From Saccoglossus kowalevskii (Eukaryota > Hemichordata > Enteropneusta > Harrimaniidae): a stretch of DNA of 64,000 nt. Under the pieces are notes generated by a model. That model did not search any database and was not told the origin of the DNA. It worked only from the letters and a program-made list of their open reading frames with translations. The position numbers were made by a program, and so were the translations under genes. Position 1 is the stretch's first letter, and every line of letters starts with the position of its first letter. This document shows positions 1-9,945 of this stretch, piece after piece. The stretch covers positions 42,061 to 106,060 of the forward strand of contig NW_003155760.1 in assembly GCF_000003605.2 (NCBI RefSeq). The letters run 5' to 3'.

Positions 1-830
1 ATCAAAGACGGAATTTGGTAAGCACACTACGCAGTTCAAAGTTTTTTAGCTTGACTAAATATGGCTCAAGTTTTAAATCTGATTTGATTAGCCGATATGT
101 TCTTAGTTTGTTTTTCTCATTTGCTTTGGTGCGGTTATCATTATAGACCTCACCTTTCCATCTTGTTAGAAATAAATCCTTGATGCCTAAATCAATTTGT
201 TTCATTTGTGCCGAGGTTAGTTTATCACCGTTGTTAACTGAATGATATAGTTGGATATTGTTTAATAATGATGTCACTTCTAGATACCATTTACTTTTAA
301 TGCTTTGGTTAACCACAAAAGCTTCCTTGAGTAACGCATTATTAGAATTCATGGCCCGACTGTAATATTTAATTATTTGTTTTTTTATAAATACGTCTAG
401 GGGGTATCTGCCTAACTCGCTATACATGGCCATAATTGGTGTGTGTTGTGACACCCCCAGTAGATACCGACAATAACTTAATTGAACGTCTTCAATAGGT
501 GATTTAGTGGAGAACTCATCACCCCAAACATCACAACCATAAATGAGGATAGGTCTGATGAGTTTGTCAAAAAGGGAAATTGAAACTTTTATACTTATGT
601 TTTGTATTGAGCCAAGCTTTGCTTTCATTGAAAACAGAGCTTTTTGAGCCTTACGTTTAAGGTTTTTTAGGCCATCCTTAAATTTACCATTGGCACTAAT
701 GACTAGTCCCAGATAGTTATAAGATTTAACTGTATCAAGTTCGATACCTCCAAGAAAAAATGTATCATTATTCAAACGTCTGTTTGATTTATTGAAAATT
801 AAAAGTAATAAAGAAAAAAAGTAAAACAGT
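1..830 (-). mobile_element. 5'-truncated non-LTR retrotransposon (LINE), CR1/Jockey-like reverse transcriptase C-terminal part
   Basis: One open frame of 257 codons (2-775, continuing leftward off the window and open to about 830 upstream) encodes the region after the catalytic core of a LINE reverse transcriptase. Seen: YNYLGLVIS (thumb-side YLG motif), a Lys/Arg-rich KRKAQKALFSMK helix, and RPILIYGCDVWG, a signature shared by many invertebrate CR1/Jockey-superfamily LINEs. The catalytic YADD box is absent. Homology seems to fade upstream of IFNKSNRR at about 800 and passes into an A/T-rich stretch, which fits the 5' truncation typical of target-primed reverse transcription. The 3' end and target-site duplication lie outside the window. 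The frame is not interrupted in the visible part, so the copy is fairly young. It lies on the same strand as, and downstream of, the DCTN3-like exon, so probably in that gene's first intron. Family assignment within LINEs is inference. Confidence 0.85.
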
Positions 831-1080
831 TGTCAGTCGCAAGATACAGCTACGGATCCACAGCTAGGCCCGGAGGGTAGGAAGTATTTATTGCGATTCT
901 TACAATGAGATATTCCATTTTAATCTTTAGAGGGACTGGGCTGATACAAAATTACAGCAGTTAAATACACATGGAACTAGTAGTGAAATATAGCATTAGG
1001 GGCGGAGGGAATGGACGTACTGTGTCCAGGGTTCAAATAATCTGCCCATCCAATCTACCTGATACTAGTAGTTCATAGCT
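831..1080. other. unassigned stretch between LINE and palindrome
   Basis: About 250 bases with slightly higher GC than the surroundings and no open frame or repeat that I recognise. If the DCTN3-like call is right, this is intron 1 sequence. Confidence 0.4.
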
Positions 1081-1083
1081 GTA

Positions 1084-1125
1084 CCATGGAGGTAAACAGA
1101 TTTAAATCTCTTTTTACCTCCATGG
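1084..1125. repeat. 42-bp near-perfect palindrome (foldback)
   Basis: The arms begin and end with CCATGG and meet at TTTAAA near 1101-1106. The left arm is 1084-1103 and the right arm 1104-1125; they pair except for a two-base length difference in an A/T run. GTAC occurs just outside both arms (1081-1084 and about 1128-1131), offset by three bases. It could be the core of a foldback MITE or a cruciform-forming site. No target duplication was found. Confidence 0.75.
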
Positions 1126-1140
1126 CTGTACCAATGAACA

Positions 1141-1153
1141 CCCCCCCCCCCCC
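1141..1153. repeat. poly-C run
   Basis: Thirteen consecutive C residues just right of the palindrome. It is a homopolymer, likely length-variable and prone to sequencing error. Confidence 0.9.
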
Positions 1154-1233
1154 GCCCTGAAAATAAGGACGTATATTAAAATAATAAACGCACTGTACAC
1201 TCGACAATGAGCGTAATGTAGTGCCCTTCTTAC

Positions 1234-1341
1234 CTTCTTATTGTCTTTAGTTTTAAATCCGCGTTGCTCATGACCACATATACGATTCTCCAGTATTTTT
1301 ATTCTTTGCTCTAGTTTTTGGGAAACAGAATGGGCCGCCAT
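1234..1341 (-). CDS. DCTN3: dynactin subunit 3 (p24/p22)-like, first coding exon
   Basis: The ATG at 1341 has a good context (A at -3, G at +4) and opens a 36-codon frame beginning MAAHSVSQKLEQRIKILENR. It ends at AAG|GTAAGA, a strong 5' splice site (exon end 1234, phase 0). The pattern LEQRIKILENRICG followed by a short polar linker matches the N-terminus of dynactin subunit 3, where a short leader precedes an amphipathic LE-R---LE---G helix. Human DCTN3 has a comparable short N-terminal segment. DCTN3 is a small coiled-coil subunit of the shoulder/sidearm of dynactin, the dynein activator in the cytoplasm. The remaining exons would lie to the left, beyond the window, with the LINE in intron 1. 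A 17-codon out-of-frame upstream ORF (ATG at 1362) overlaps the start if transcription begins above it. The identification rests on only 36 residues; another small coiled-coil protein is possible. Confidence 0.55.
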
Positions 1342-1705
1342 TTTGACCTGTAAACTAGTCCCATAATTCAGTGCGTTAGGATTCCAGGATTTTCTTAACA
1401 CTAGGCGGCGCTAACCGATATATATTTTCTGATCAGCTCTTTAATGAATGTGAGTAAAATAAAAGACAAATTATCAAAATACGTGACAACTTCATTTAAA
1501 AATACCTTTCTGATGTACTTATTATACATTCGAATAAACTGTAGGGACTGGTAAACTGGAAATGTCATGTGTTTGGTCATGGGTCTTATTTGAATCATTG
1601 CAATGCAACTACGACTAAAGTTGATTTTAGGGATTTATTGAGCAAACTAAATATTCTTTCCACTTTATAATTCGACATATAGTGTCAACTTTAAAAAATA
1701 TTTAC

Positions 1706-1780
1706 AGGGGTCATAATTGAAAGCTGAGAGATGGACTTTGTTGTATAAAGTCTGTATCTCACCATCCTTGTGTTCATTTC
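1706..1780 (-). other. possible internal exon, unrecognised
   Basis: A 75-base open segment lies between a pyrimidine-rich acceptor (tttgaactttcag|GA) and a weaker donor (CCCCT|GTAAAT). It reads as polar protein beginning after Gly with NEHKDGEIQTLYNKVHLSA in phase 1. It lies upstream of the DCTN3-like exon on the same strand and directly beside the repeat end at 1818. No family was recognised. It may be chance. Confidence 0.2.
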
Positions 1781-1817
1781 CTGAAAGTTCAAACAGAAGA
1801 TACTCGTAGTCCTTTAA

Positions 1818-1870
1818 AGGGAAGTGGTCGTCGCGCCGCGTCGCGTTCGATATGGGACTCATAGCGACGT
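1818..1870 (+). repeat. partial copy of the TTAA/GTCGTCGCGCC repeat family (Kolobok/T2-like end)
   Basis: TTAA (1814-1817) is followed by AGGGAAGTGGTCGTCGCGCC and then by a GATATGGG-CTCATA block. Both blocks occur in the right end of the complete MITE at 26865-27135, read on the opposite strand. No matching opposite end is visible nearby, so this is a solo or eroded end. It lies about 480 bases upstream of the DCTN3-like ATG. Confidence 0.65.
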
Positions 1871-3482
1871 ACACAACGCGTGTAAAATATATTGTTTGAT
1901 TATACAAAATTACAGTAGTTAGGTTCGAGAATACTAGTAGTTAAAGAGCAATGATCACCGTGTATGTATGTATTTTACGCGCATCGCATGGAATCCATAC
2001 CGCACACAGCGCAATGCGACAACCACAATGTTTCAGAAATCAAGCAGTCTCCTAATTTAGTCTATTAATTCGCTATTCATGAAAAACGTTTTTCTTATAT
2101 TTCACTATCATGAAATTATGAAAGATTATTTTACATTGTCATCATTAAAATAATATAAGATTATATTACTGACTAAAATAGAATTGTCGAATTTATAAAT
2201 ACTTTCAAGGATATCATACAGAACGTTTTCCCTTAACAATCGTGACATTTCAAGGTTATGCAACATTTATGTAATAAGTCGAATAGCTCATCGACCCAGA
2301 TTCAGATTGAAAGCCTCGGGAGATATGAAATAAATCCAAATCACGTTCTCTGTAGATCGTAATGCGAGTCATACATATAATTGTATATGGAAATAAATAT
2401 CTGTTAGGGGTGCAATGTTACATTATCAAGTGATCGCCGAAGAATACATTTTTTTCCGTTAATCGATATCCAAAATAATATTGCGTACGACGCAAATGCA
2501 TTGTAATCCCCCGATATTAAAATCATATTGAACAAGTATTGATTGCCAATATATAGCATACGTTTTTTTCCACAGAATAAATTGTTATGACATTCGCCTC
2601 TAAACGATAATTTTTTCTAAGTCCGTAAGCCGAGGGAATTATCTCGTTAATTTGGGTTTAATACTCACATTTATAACATACTGTACTCGGCATCGAGGCT
2701 CCCATCATCTGAAAATATCATCTCGTATGAATCTCGCTTACATCATCATATGTTCTTTTTTTTTATATTATTTTACGCATAATCGGTTTCATCGCGACTG
2801 ATATATACGAGTGAGCTTGGTACTCCATGAGCGTGGGAGTGGCAGAACACATAGTGACACTGTTGGTTTTATCATTTATTCATCCTAAATAAACCGGCGG
2901 AACCAAGCTCTCATGCGTTCAACTGGAATTCGCTTCAACCATTTGCTTCAATTAAATATTTAATTATCACGGGACTTGCGTTCGTAAAAGCACACATTAG
3001 CAAGCTTACCCACTTTCACGCTGATACGTGCACTCGACATAAGATAAACACCCAACCATTTCTGTTACATATACTAGGAGTTAGTCGTGACATACGTAGG
3101 CATCACAATGATTGGAGTATCACATGAATAATTTAATGCACAGTTTTTAATATCTAAGTTTCGAATTCCTCTAATTATCAGTATATAGCGGAAGCTTTGT
3201 ATCCATAACAGTTCTAAATAAACATCCATACATTTTCTAAATGTTCCGAACTTGTAGGAACTACTCGTATGTAATGTTTCGTTGATTTGTGACGTCATAG
3301 CTGTCCAATGTTTGGGGATACATTTGTAATGTAATCTGAAATGAGAAGGCTCGCTCAGCTATAACACTGTTGTTTCTTACACCATGTCAACTATCATGGT
3401 ACAACCTACTCTACTTATAATAAACTATTACTGGTACATAAAACTTTTTTAGAATGAATTCAGTATTGATGAAAATAAAACC
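1871..3482. other. no gene recognised
   Basis: AT-rich sequence with only short open frames. One strong acceptor-like site at 2580 (tttttttccacag) is followed by stops in the frames examined. Nothing else supportable. Confidence 0.5.
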
Positions 3483-3486
3483 TTAA

Positions 3487-3545
3487 AACATCTGTGGTTG
3501 TCGCGCCGCGTTGTGTTTGATATTGCATATAAAGCATTGTTTTTG
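3487..3545 (+). repeat. decayed partial copy of the GTCGTCGCGCC repeat family
   Basis: TTAA at 3483-3486, then GTGGTTGTCGCGCCGCGTTG and TTTGATAT. It aligns with the copy at 1818, and most differences are CG to TG changes (GTCG to GTTG, GTCGCG to GTTGTG, TTCG to TTTG). This fits loss of methylated CpG by deamination. The AGGG terminus is not conserved. Confidence 0.5.
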
Positions 3546-4482
3546 TACCCGAAATTCACCACTGATGAAAAGTGTTGTTCAGCCTAATTGCTAACAAACG
3601 ATGTTCAAGGGTCAACAATTGCTAAAATCACATAACCAATGTCGAAAAAGAACCACATTTCCTAGAATCTGGGAAACGAGTTCTCGTATACCTAAATATC
3701 CAGGTGCGCTAATTGTTTTCTGAAGTATAACTTTTGTATCAAGTATAATTAAGTCTCTCATTTGAAAACTTGGCCCATGACCTAACACCAACAAATTGTT
3801 TTGAAGATAAAGACAATTTCATGCCATTGGCACATCTCGATGTGACGAATGATAGCGTTTTTCGTCTATCATTGAATTTCAGACGTCAAATATGTATGAT
3901 CACATGCTCAGAATGCAAGCTTTCATGAACAAAAATGTTGTGCACATTTGATGAAAAAAAACCCAAAAATATATTTCCCCATTTGTCGAATTTGCATAAA
4001 TCTTAAATCAACTTGATGGAAAGGTAAAACATAAGAAGTTTTTGTATGCAATCTATTCATTAACGATGTTTCAAAATCGACACAATAGCAACCGCAGTGT
4101 TTATTGGCTTTAAAAAAAAAACGTTTTTGTAAAATTATGCGATTTTAGTGAAATTAAACTTAGAATTAAGTACCAATTTTATGGATACATAATGGGGTTG
4201 GAGAATGTCACTTATAATCATGTGAAAAAACAATATAATGCCCTTATACCATGAGCATGTGTCAATAAATAAACAGCTTAAAACAACTTTTGAATATGCT
4301 CAGCGCAAATGCGATTCCAGCTTCCTCGTCAAAAGTCACATGACCCATTTTTCTGAGTTTCTGATTCATTTGAAATATCGCGAGAAGCTGAAATGAACAT
4401 CAATGATTGACTTCACATCACTTTGGTTCTCTGTGGTGCCACGATCACTATCGTCATGTTTTTTTTTCTGACATTGTGTCAG
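3546..4482. other. no gene recognised
   Basis: AT-rich. A minus-strand open frame of about 60 codons (3612-3794) has protein-like composition and an acceptor-like site (ttggtgttag) near its start, but no homology that I recognise. Confidence 0.45.
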
Positions 4483-4688
4483 GCTTCAACATTGATTATA
4501 AATTGAATATTGTAGAATCTTTGTACGATTTACAACCTTTATTGTCAAAATTCCCATGTGCGTATGTAAACGTAAGCTATCTTTGTACGAAGTACAGGGA
4601 AATGAAACAGCAAATTACGTTTTATGACTTGCCTTTACGTACGGAATTACGTCTTTTATTCATTGAAATTACAGAATCACGCAAATAA
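4483..4688 (+). CDS. candidate 3'-terminal coding exon, unrecognised protein
   Basis: A strong acceptor (a run of T, then ctgacattgtgtcag|GC) opens a 67-codon phase-1 frame that starts FNIDYKLNIVESLYDLQPLL and ends in ...IEITESRK with TAA at 4686-4688. An AATAAA hexamer (4684-4689) overlaps the stop, compatible with a very short 3' UTR. The composition is protein-like, with charged and hydrophobic residues alternating, but I recognise no family. An internal donor-like GTAAGC occurs after about 30 codons, so the exon could instead end earlier. No upstream exon was identified. It could be a chance ORF. Confidence 0.3.
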
Positions 4689-7087
4689 AAAAAACTACTG
4701 ATTACGGATTAAGAAAGTTTTCTCACGGCTATTGTTAATTTGATAAGGTAATTGTGGTATAATCAAGTATCAACAATACTTTTCCAAGTTATTCAATATT
4801 TTGTTAAAAACACATGCATAGCCGAGGAGTCAATCTGATTAAAAGTACTAGAGAAATATACTAGTATCGACCAGACACGCCACATTTGGCGCTACCACGT
4901 ATGTACTTGTTTCAGTGCTACAACATATGTTCACTAATCATCGGCGTATGATACAGTCAAACTACGATGTAGTTTAGTCGCTTCTTCATTTAAACATCTA
5001 CCCAATCACATCACGTGACCCACCGTATGAATGTGGAACGAATTAAGAATCACACGTTTCATTTGGTCACTTGACCTACGGGCTTCATTCACTGATTCAT
5101 CATCTGTGCTCATCATTCATGGGTCAGATCCGCCGTGGTGTTGTCTGCATCCCAATCAAGTGTTGTCTCGTATATATACATGCAAGCCGGTAACCTTTGC
5201 TAAATCCCTCAAATACGACATTAATTTATTTTTTTATTTTTGTTAGTTCGTTTTTTGTTTCAATATGCATTTGATATTTTATTTATTTTTTGTATATTTC
5301 AATTTATTTTGATTTGCTGGTATGTTGTTAGGTTGTTGGTAATCGCGAAATGACACGTTCGTTACAAATTTAAAGCAATAAAATATAGTAAAAAATAAAA
5401 TTGAATAAAATGTATGAATACATCAGATGTTAAACAGAATGGCGAGGAAAATTATGTTGATACAAAAAAAAATATTTAAATAAACTCAAGCGATTTATTT
5501 GCTTTGTATAAGTTTTTTTTTATCGTGTAAAAGACTAAGATGATAATTGGTGACAATTATCACACCACATATTGTGCTGGTAATAGTGCAGACACAGTGG
5601 CAGGCCATGCAGATTTCTCAAACCACGTAATGCACTATTATACTTCATGATTGGGACTCCCTATCTAACTTACCGTTAGCCAATTTGTTCGCGACGCGAC
5701 TTTCAACTCAACTGTGCGCATTCCACCCTCACCATCATTAATTGCACGTCTAGTCACCCTAACTTGACCTTTCCGTCATCCAAATGTAAACATTATTCGC
5801 AATGACATGACCGAGTAGATGGATTATGCAAACATATTATGTTTTATATTTATTATTCATCGGCCTCCATATTTTTTTCAGTTCTGTCCCTAAGCCGTTT
5901 TATGCAGATATAAATGTAACCGCGAATATTTGCACACTGCTTCTGCCCGGAATCCTGTTTATTTCTATTAAAAATTGACTCGGGTATTTATGTCGTCAGC
6001 TGAAGCTGCTTGCATATGGTTTGATCAGACGATTTTTATAAAGATATTTGCTAGTATTTCGAACCTCAAAATGAATGGTGGTGCAGATAACGGACGTCTT
6101 TGACTAAACATATTTGATACATGAGCACCATATACTATGTCGGGTTACCCGTCTAACTTGTCTAAAACGGTAGTTAACAACGATATGTGCCCCAGACAAT
6201 AAAGAGTCATTCCAAAATCAAGAAATAAAATTTGTCCTCGAATGTCGTGTTTTCAATCACCTTTTATATTAGACCCACGTTTTGTATCTACATACCAATT
6301 TTATTTAAAATATAGTAACACTGTTGGTTTTCGATTATTATTTTCAAGATCATTTTGTATACACGATTTGCGTGCTCATGCCATGTATGGTGCTGTCTTT
6401 AATTGTTGTAACTTTTTTCTTCTAATTATCATGCATTTATGATGCGCTCTAGCATGTGCATACAGGCTTCATTTTAACTCGCTTATCAAAGGAGTAAGCC
6501 ATACAAAACATATCAACAATACACAACGCAGTACTGACTAGATTAAATATTATAAGCACTATAGCGGTCTGAAGTAATTTGAGCACTGTAATGACACTCT
6601 GCTTTCTTAACGTCCATGCTTGTAATACCCGAGTATACCAACTACAATTGCATGAGTGCCATCAACGTCCATACCTTGAATTTCTTTCGAGAATGACGTC
6701 ACTGAACACAAAGGTTATAAACTATATAAATGAGTTGACGCGGTTCAGCAGAGCTTAGTTATTTGAGTGGAGTTTTGCCTTAGGCGATACTTTCCCAATT
6801 TCAAGTTCGTTATTGAATTTATGATTATTACGAATATGTCGTTAATAATAAGATGGAATACTAAATCCAAGTGCGCATGCCATGTCGGGTTATACACTGA
6901 TTATTGAATTCGGATAGCTATATTTTCCGTGTTATTGTCATATATTTTAAAACCACACTTGACCTGTCGATATTGAAGAGCATAAGGGAGGGAGTGGTGG
7001 TGGTAAACACGATTAAATTTCTCAGTCGAATAAATACGGCGTATCCGTGTTTATCCCAGCACAGCCGATAAATTGAAGCTAACTCAC
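4689..7087. other. no gene recognised; one promoter-like cluster
   Basis: AT-rich sequence. A TCACGTGA E-box palindrome occurs near 5011. The promoter-like cluster at 6694-6753 is listed separately. Other open frames (for example 5031-5246 and 6242-6442, plus) have no support. Confidence 0.45.
6694..6753 (+). promoter_or_regulatory. promoter-like cluster: CRE plus TATA box
   Basis: A full palindromic CRE, TGACGTCA (6694-6701), is followed by TATATAAA (6723-6730) and an initiator-like TTCAGC near 6744-6749. The TATA-to-initiator spacing is slightly short. Only very short ORFs follow (for example a 28-codon frame near 6821-6907). The arrangement suggests a cAMP-responsive core promoter but could be chance. 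Confidence 0.25.
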
Positions 7088-7179
7088 TACCCAGGGCAGA
7101 TATACTGTACATTTTGTGGATTACAGAGAATATTCTATTTTCTGTCACGTAATTCATCGGAAACAGGAAAATCTCCAAG
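7088..7179 (-). other. possible internal exon, unrecognised
   Basis: A 92-base open segment lies between an acceptor (tatttcatcatgtatacctag) and a donor (GGTA|GTGAGT). It reads LEIFLFPMNYVTENRIFSVI and about ten further residues, with phase 2 at its 5' end and phase 1 at its 3' end. It lies within a longer 116-codon minus-strand frame (6918-7268). No family was recognised. Confidence 0.2.
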
Positions 7180-9816
7180 CTAGGTATACATGATGAAATA
7201 CAAAACGTATATTTTAGTATCAACCAACCCATCACCCTCCGCACAGTACGGTTATATCTCGCATGCAATTAGCAACATTGAATTAAGCAAAAACTGTTCG
7301 TGCATGGCGATATGTGAAATACGATACACCATGAAATAACAACGGTGAAGAAAAAACACAATGATTATGTATTTATCACATTCCCGCATTTGCCGGCCAT
7401 TATAATCGTGTATTAACTACTCAAGCCTCGAGCTTGCGCAGTCGTTATAAGAAAAACATAAACGTCTACCTTTACGTTAAGGTTTCTTTACTAGATGACT
7501 CACAGGTCTAACATCTGTTACATTTTCTTTTCACCAAATCGGACAATACTTATACGGGCCCAATACTAGTTGTGTTTTATACACATACTTGTAACCGGGA
7601 AATGATTATCGAACAACATACTATATCGCATGCTACAGTCGGTGCGTAATCACCTAAATTTCACACTGCATTCAGAATTTATTGACATTATTTTTGTCAT
7701 CAATGTAATTTCATGTTTCCTTCTGTGCCGCACATTTATCTAGGTCGGATTAAATGTTCATTTCACCTGGAACGTTTTTGTCGCCGCGCTTTTGTTTGAG
7801 TGGTCCCAGTATGCTGTTTTCGATATAGTGTCTGAAATGTTAGATGGTTATAAATTATAAACACTATTACAAGTGACAGTCATTTTATAAGTGTTAATAT
7901 AGAAACAATAAATCTACGAATGTGATTAAATAAGATAACATTGGCAATGGTGATAAGAGAAATCGATTTACATCATGCAAGTTTTATTCCGTATAATAAT
8001 ACAAATATTGACACCCGCCATATTGGATACACGGATTTGTCAACCCTCTGTTAGTGTTGTGGTATATAGCTGCAATAACTGCATACTAGTATCTCATATA
8101 ATATGTTATATACCTACATAACTGCATATCACTATATCGCTATTTTGGTTCATTCATTGTGTTTCTTGTGAGCCAGGTGTGGTGAATTACTTCAAAGCTA
8201 AAGGTAACTCACGAATGAGCATAATCCAGTAAGGAAAAATAATACAATAACAAGAACATTTGTCCCATGAACTTACTCCATTTACATTCAAGAAACCCAA
8301 AATGACATCAGCACTCAAAGAAATGATACAGTTGACAACCATGGACATTTATTTGCAAGCACCATAAACACAGAAACCGTTTAGACGCTTCCGAAGATGG
8401 CACAAGTTAGTTTTATTTTCTCGTCGGATAGAATTGACAGAAACGATTTTTGATTCAAGGGACTGCCCATTAATTAATTGCCGCGATACAGAGAGGAAGT
8501 GACGACAACTGTACAACCCACCAGCACTGTAAAAGACAACCATCCCTGAGTCTCTCTACAGCTTGAACAATAATGACTGGTCCCAAGATTGCATGTTCTG
8601 GTATTGATGAATAAATATTAAAGTCAATCGTGCTTTACTACACAATCACATATTGGCTACTTTCGGAATGTGGCCACATTGTGGAATCATCTTGGCAAAT
8701 AATGGTCATTATACAAAGAATCTACTAATCACTTATCTCACTTGATTAATTATCTTATTACATTAAGTCAAATATAACACATTGTTTATTACACTAAAAA
8801 AGATCTAATTTTCCCAATGTTATATACTGAAATGTGGTTGAATATATGGTACAGAGTTAGAGACTGGAAACAGAGAAAGACGAACTAATTCTTGGCTGTC
8901 TGTGGTTGAAGCATGTGATAAGAAGCATGTGAGGTTCACCAATAAGGTCATTGATAAAAATTACTTTCTGACTGCTTCTGGCTGTAATATGATAATCTAA
9001 AGAATATTATCCTTGTAAACCATTCTTCATATTTGTCATGTTTTGATAGCAGAGAGTAAACATCAAAATACACGACCCTCCACTCAAAAATTGCGACCAC
9101 TCCACAACCTGTGGATACAGAATATGACCCTGAAAAATGTCTGTCTTCCACTGGTAATTTGCGTCTAGTATCCTATGATGCCGAAAGGTAGATATGCTGA
9201 TCATTTTTGATCAGGAACGAGCCTCTTGAACATGATGAGGAAATTGATGGGACAAATGGCGTGAAGCAGTTATTTTTATTATGATATTGTTTGTTTAACC
9301 ATACAATACATGATAATCCACCACGTATCAAAAATGTGTTAAATTAAAAAAGAAAAAGTCACAGAACTAAACAACGCATGATAATCATGATAATTTATCA
9401 CATCACATATCTATAGATGGAAATGGTTGTCAACTTTAAAAAGGAAAAATAACGACAAAGTTACAGTCAGGATATTACAAGGCCATTAAAACGAGCTGCT
9501 AGCATCACGGATGGAGGTGCACGTTTATTTCATTCAGATTGTGACAGACCTGGCTGCCAATTACCGGAACCCCACCGCATTGAAATCATGATTTAAACAT
9601 GTAAAACAGCTCATTGAATAGCTCAAGATGCTCAGCATGTATCAAATATCACATGGCGACAAATATAATATCTAAAAAACACACCACCAAAAGTCACAAG
9701 AAACAAATCAAAACTCTAGGAACTATTTATTTTTTTAAATCCTTGCCGAGCTAGGAAATTTGTACAGTCATTTTGAAGTTATGAATAGTAAATGGAGATT
9801 TCGTCATCGATTTGTC
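7180..9816. other. no gene recognised
   Basis: AT-rich. A minus-strand frame (8349-8526) starts at a good acceptor (gttgtcttttacag) and ends in TAA overlapped by AATAAA, and two overlapping minus frames lie at 8948-9204. I cannot connect either to a known protein. Confidence 0.4.
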
Positions 9817-9945
9817 CACTACACTACACTACACAACACTACACTACACTACACTACATTACACTACACTACACTACACTACACTACACTACACTACACT
9901 ACACTACACTACACTACACTACACTACACTACACTACACTACACT
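9817..9945. repeat. pentanucleotide microsatellite (ACTAC)n
   Basis: About 25 tandem copies of a 5-base unit with two or three variant units near the left end (acaac, attac). The period is not a multiple of three, so long open frames through it (His-Tyr-Thr-Thr-Leu repeats) are artefacts. Confidence 0.95.

Noticed and set aside
570-600. Hammerhead-ribozyme-like CTGATGAG...GAAA
   Set aside because: The intervening bases do not form stem II, and the sequence is explained by the LINE coding region.
7770-7830. Possible further copy of the GTCGTCGCGCC repeat (TTTTTGTCGCCGCGC)
   Set aside because: Core motif is broken and there is no TTAA or AGGG end; similarity too weak to call.
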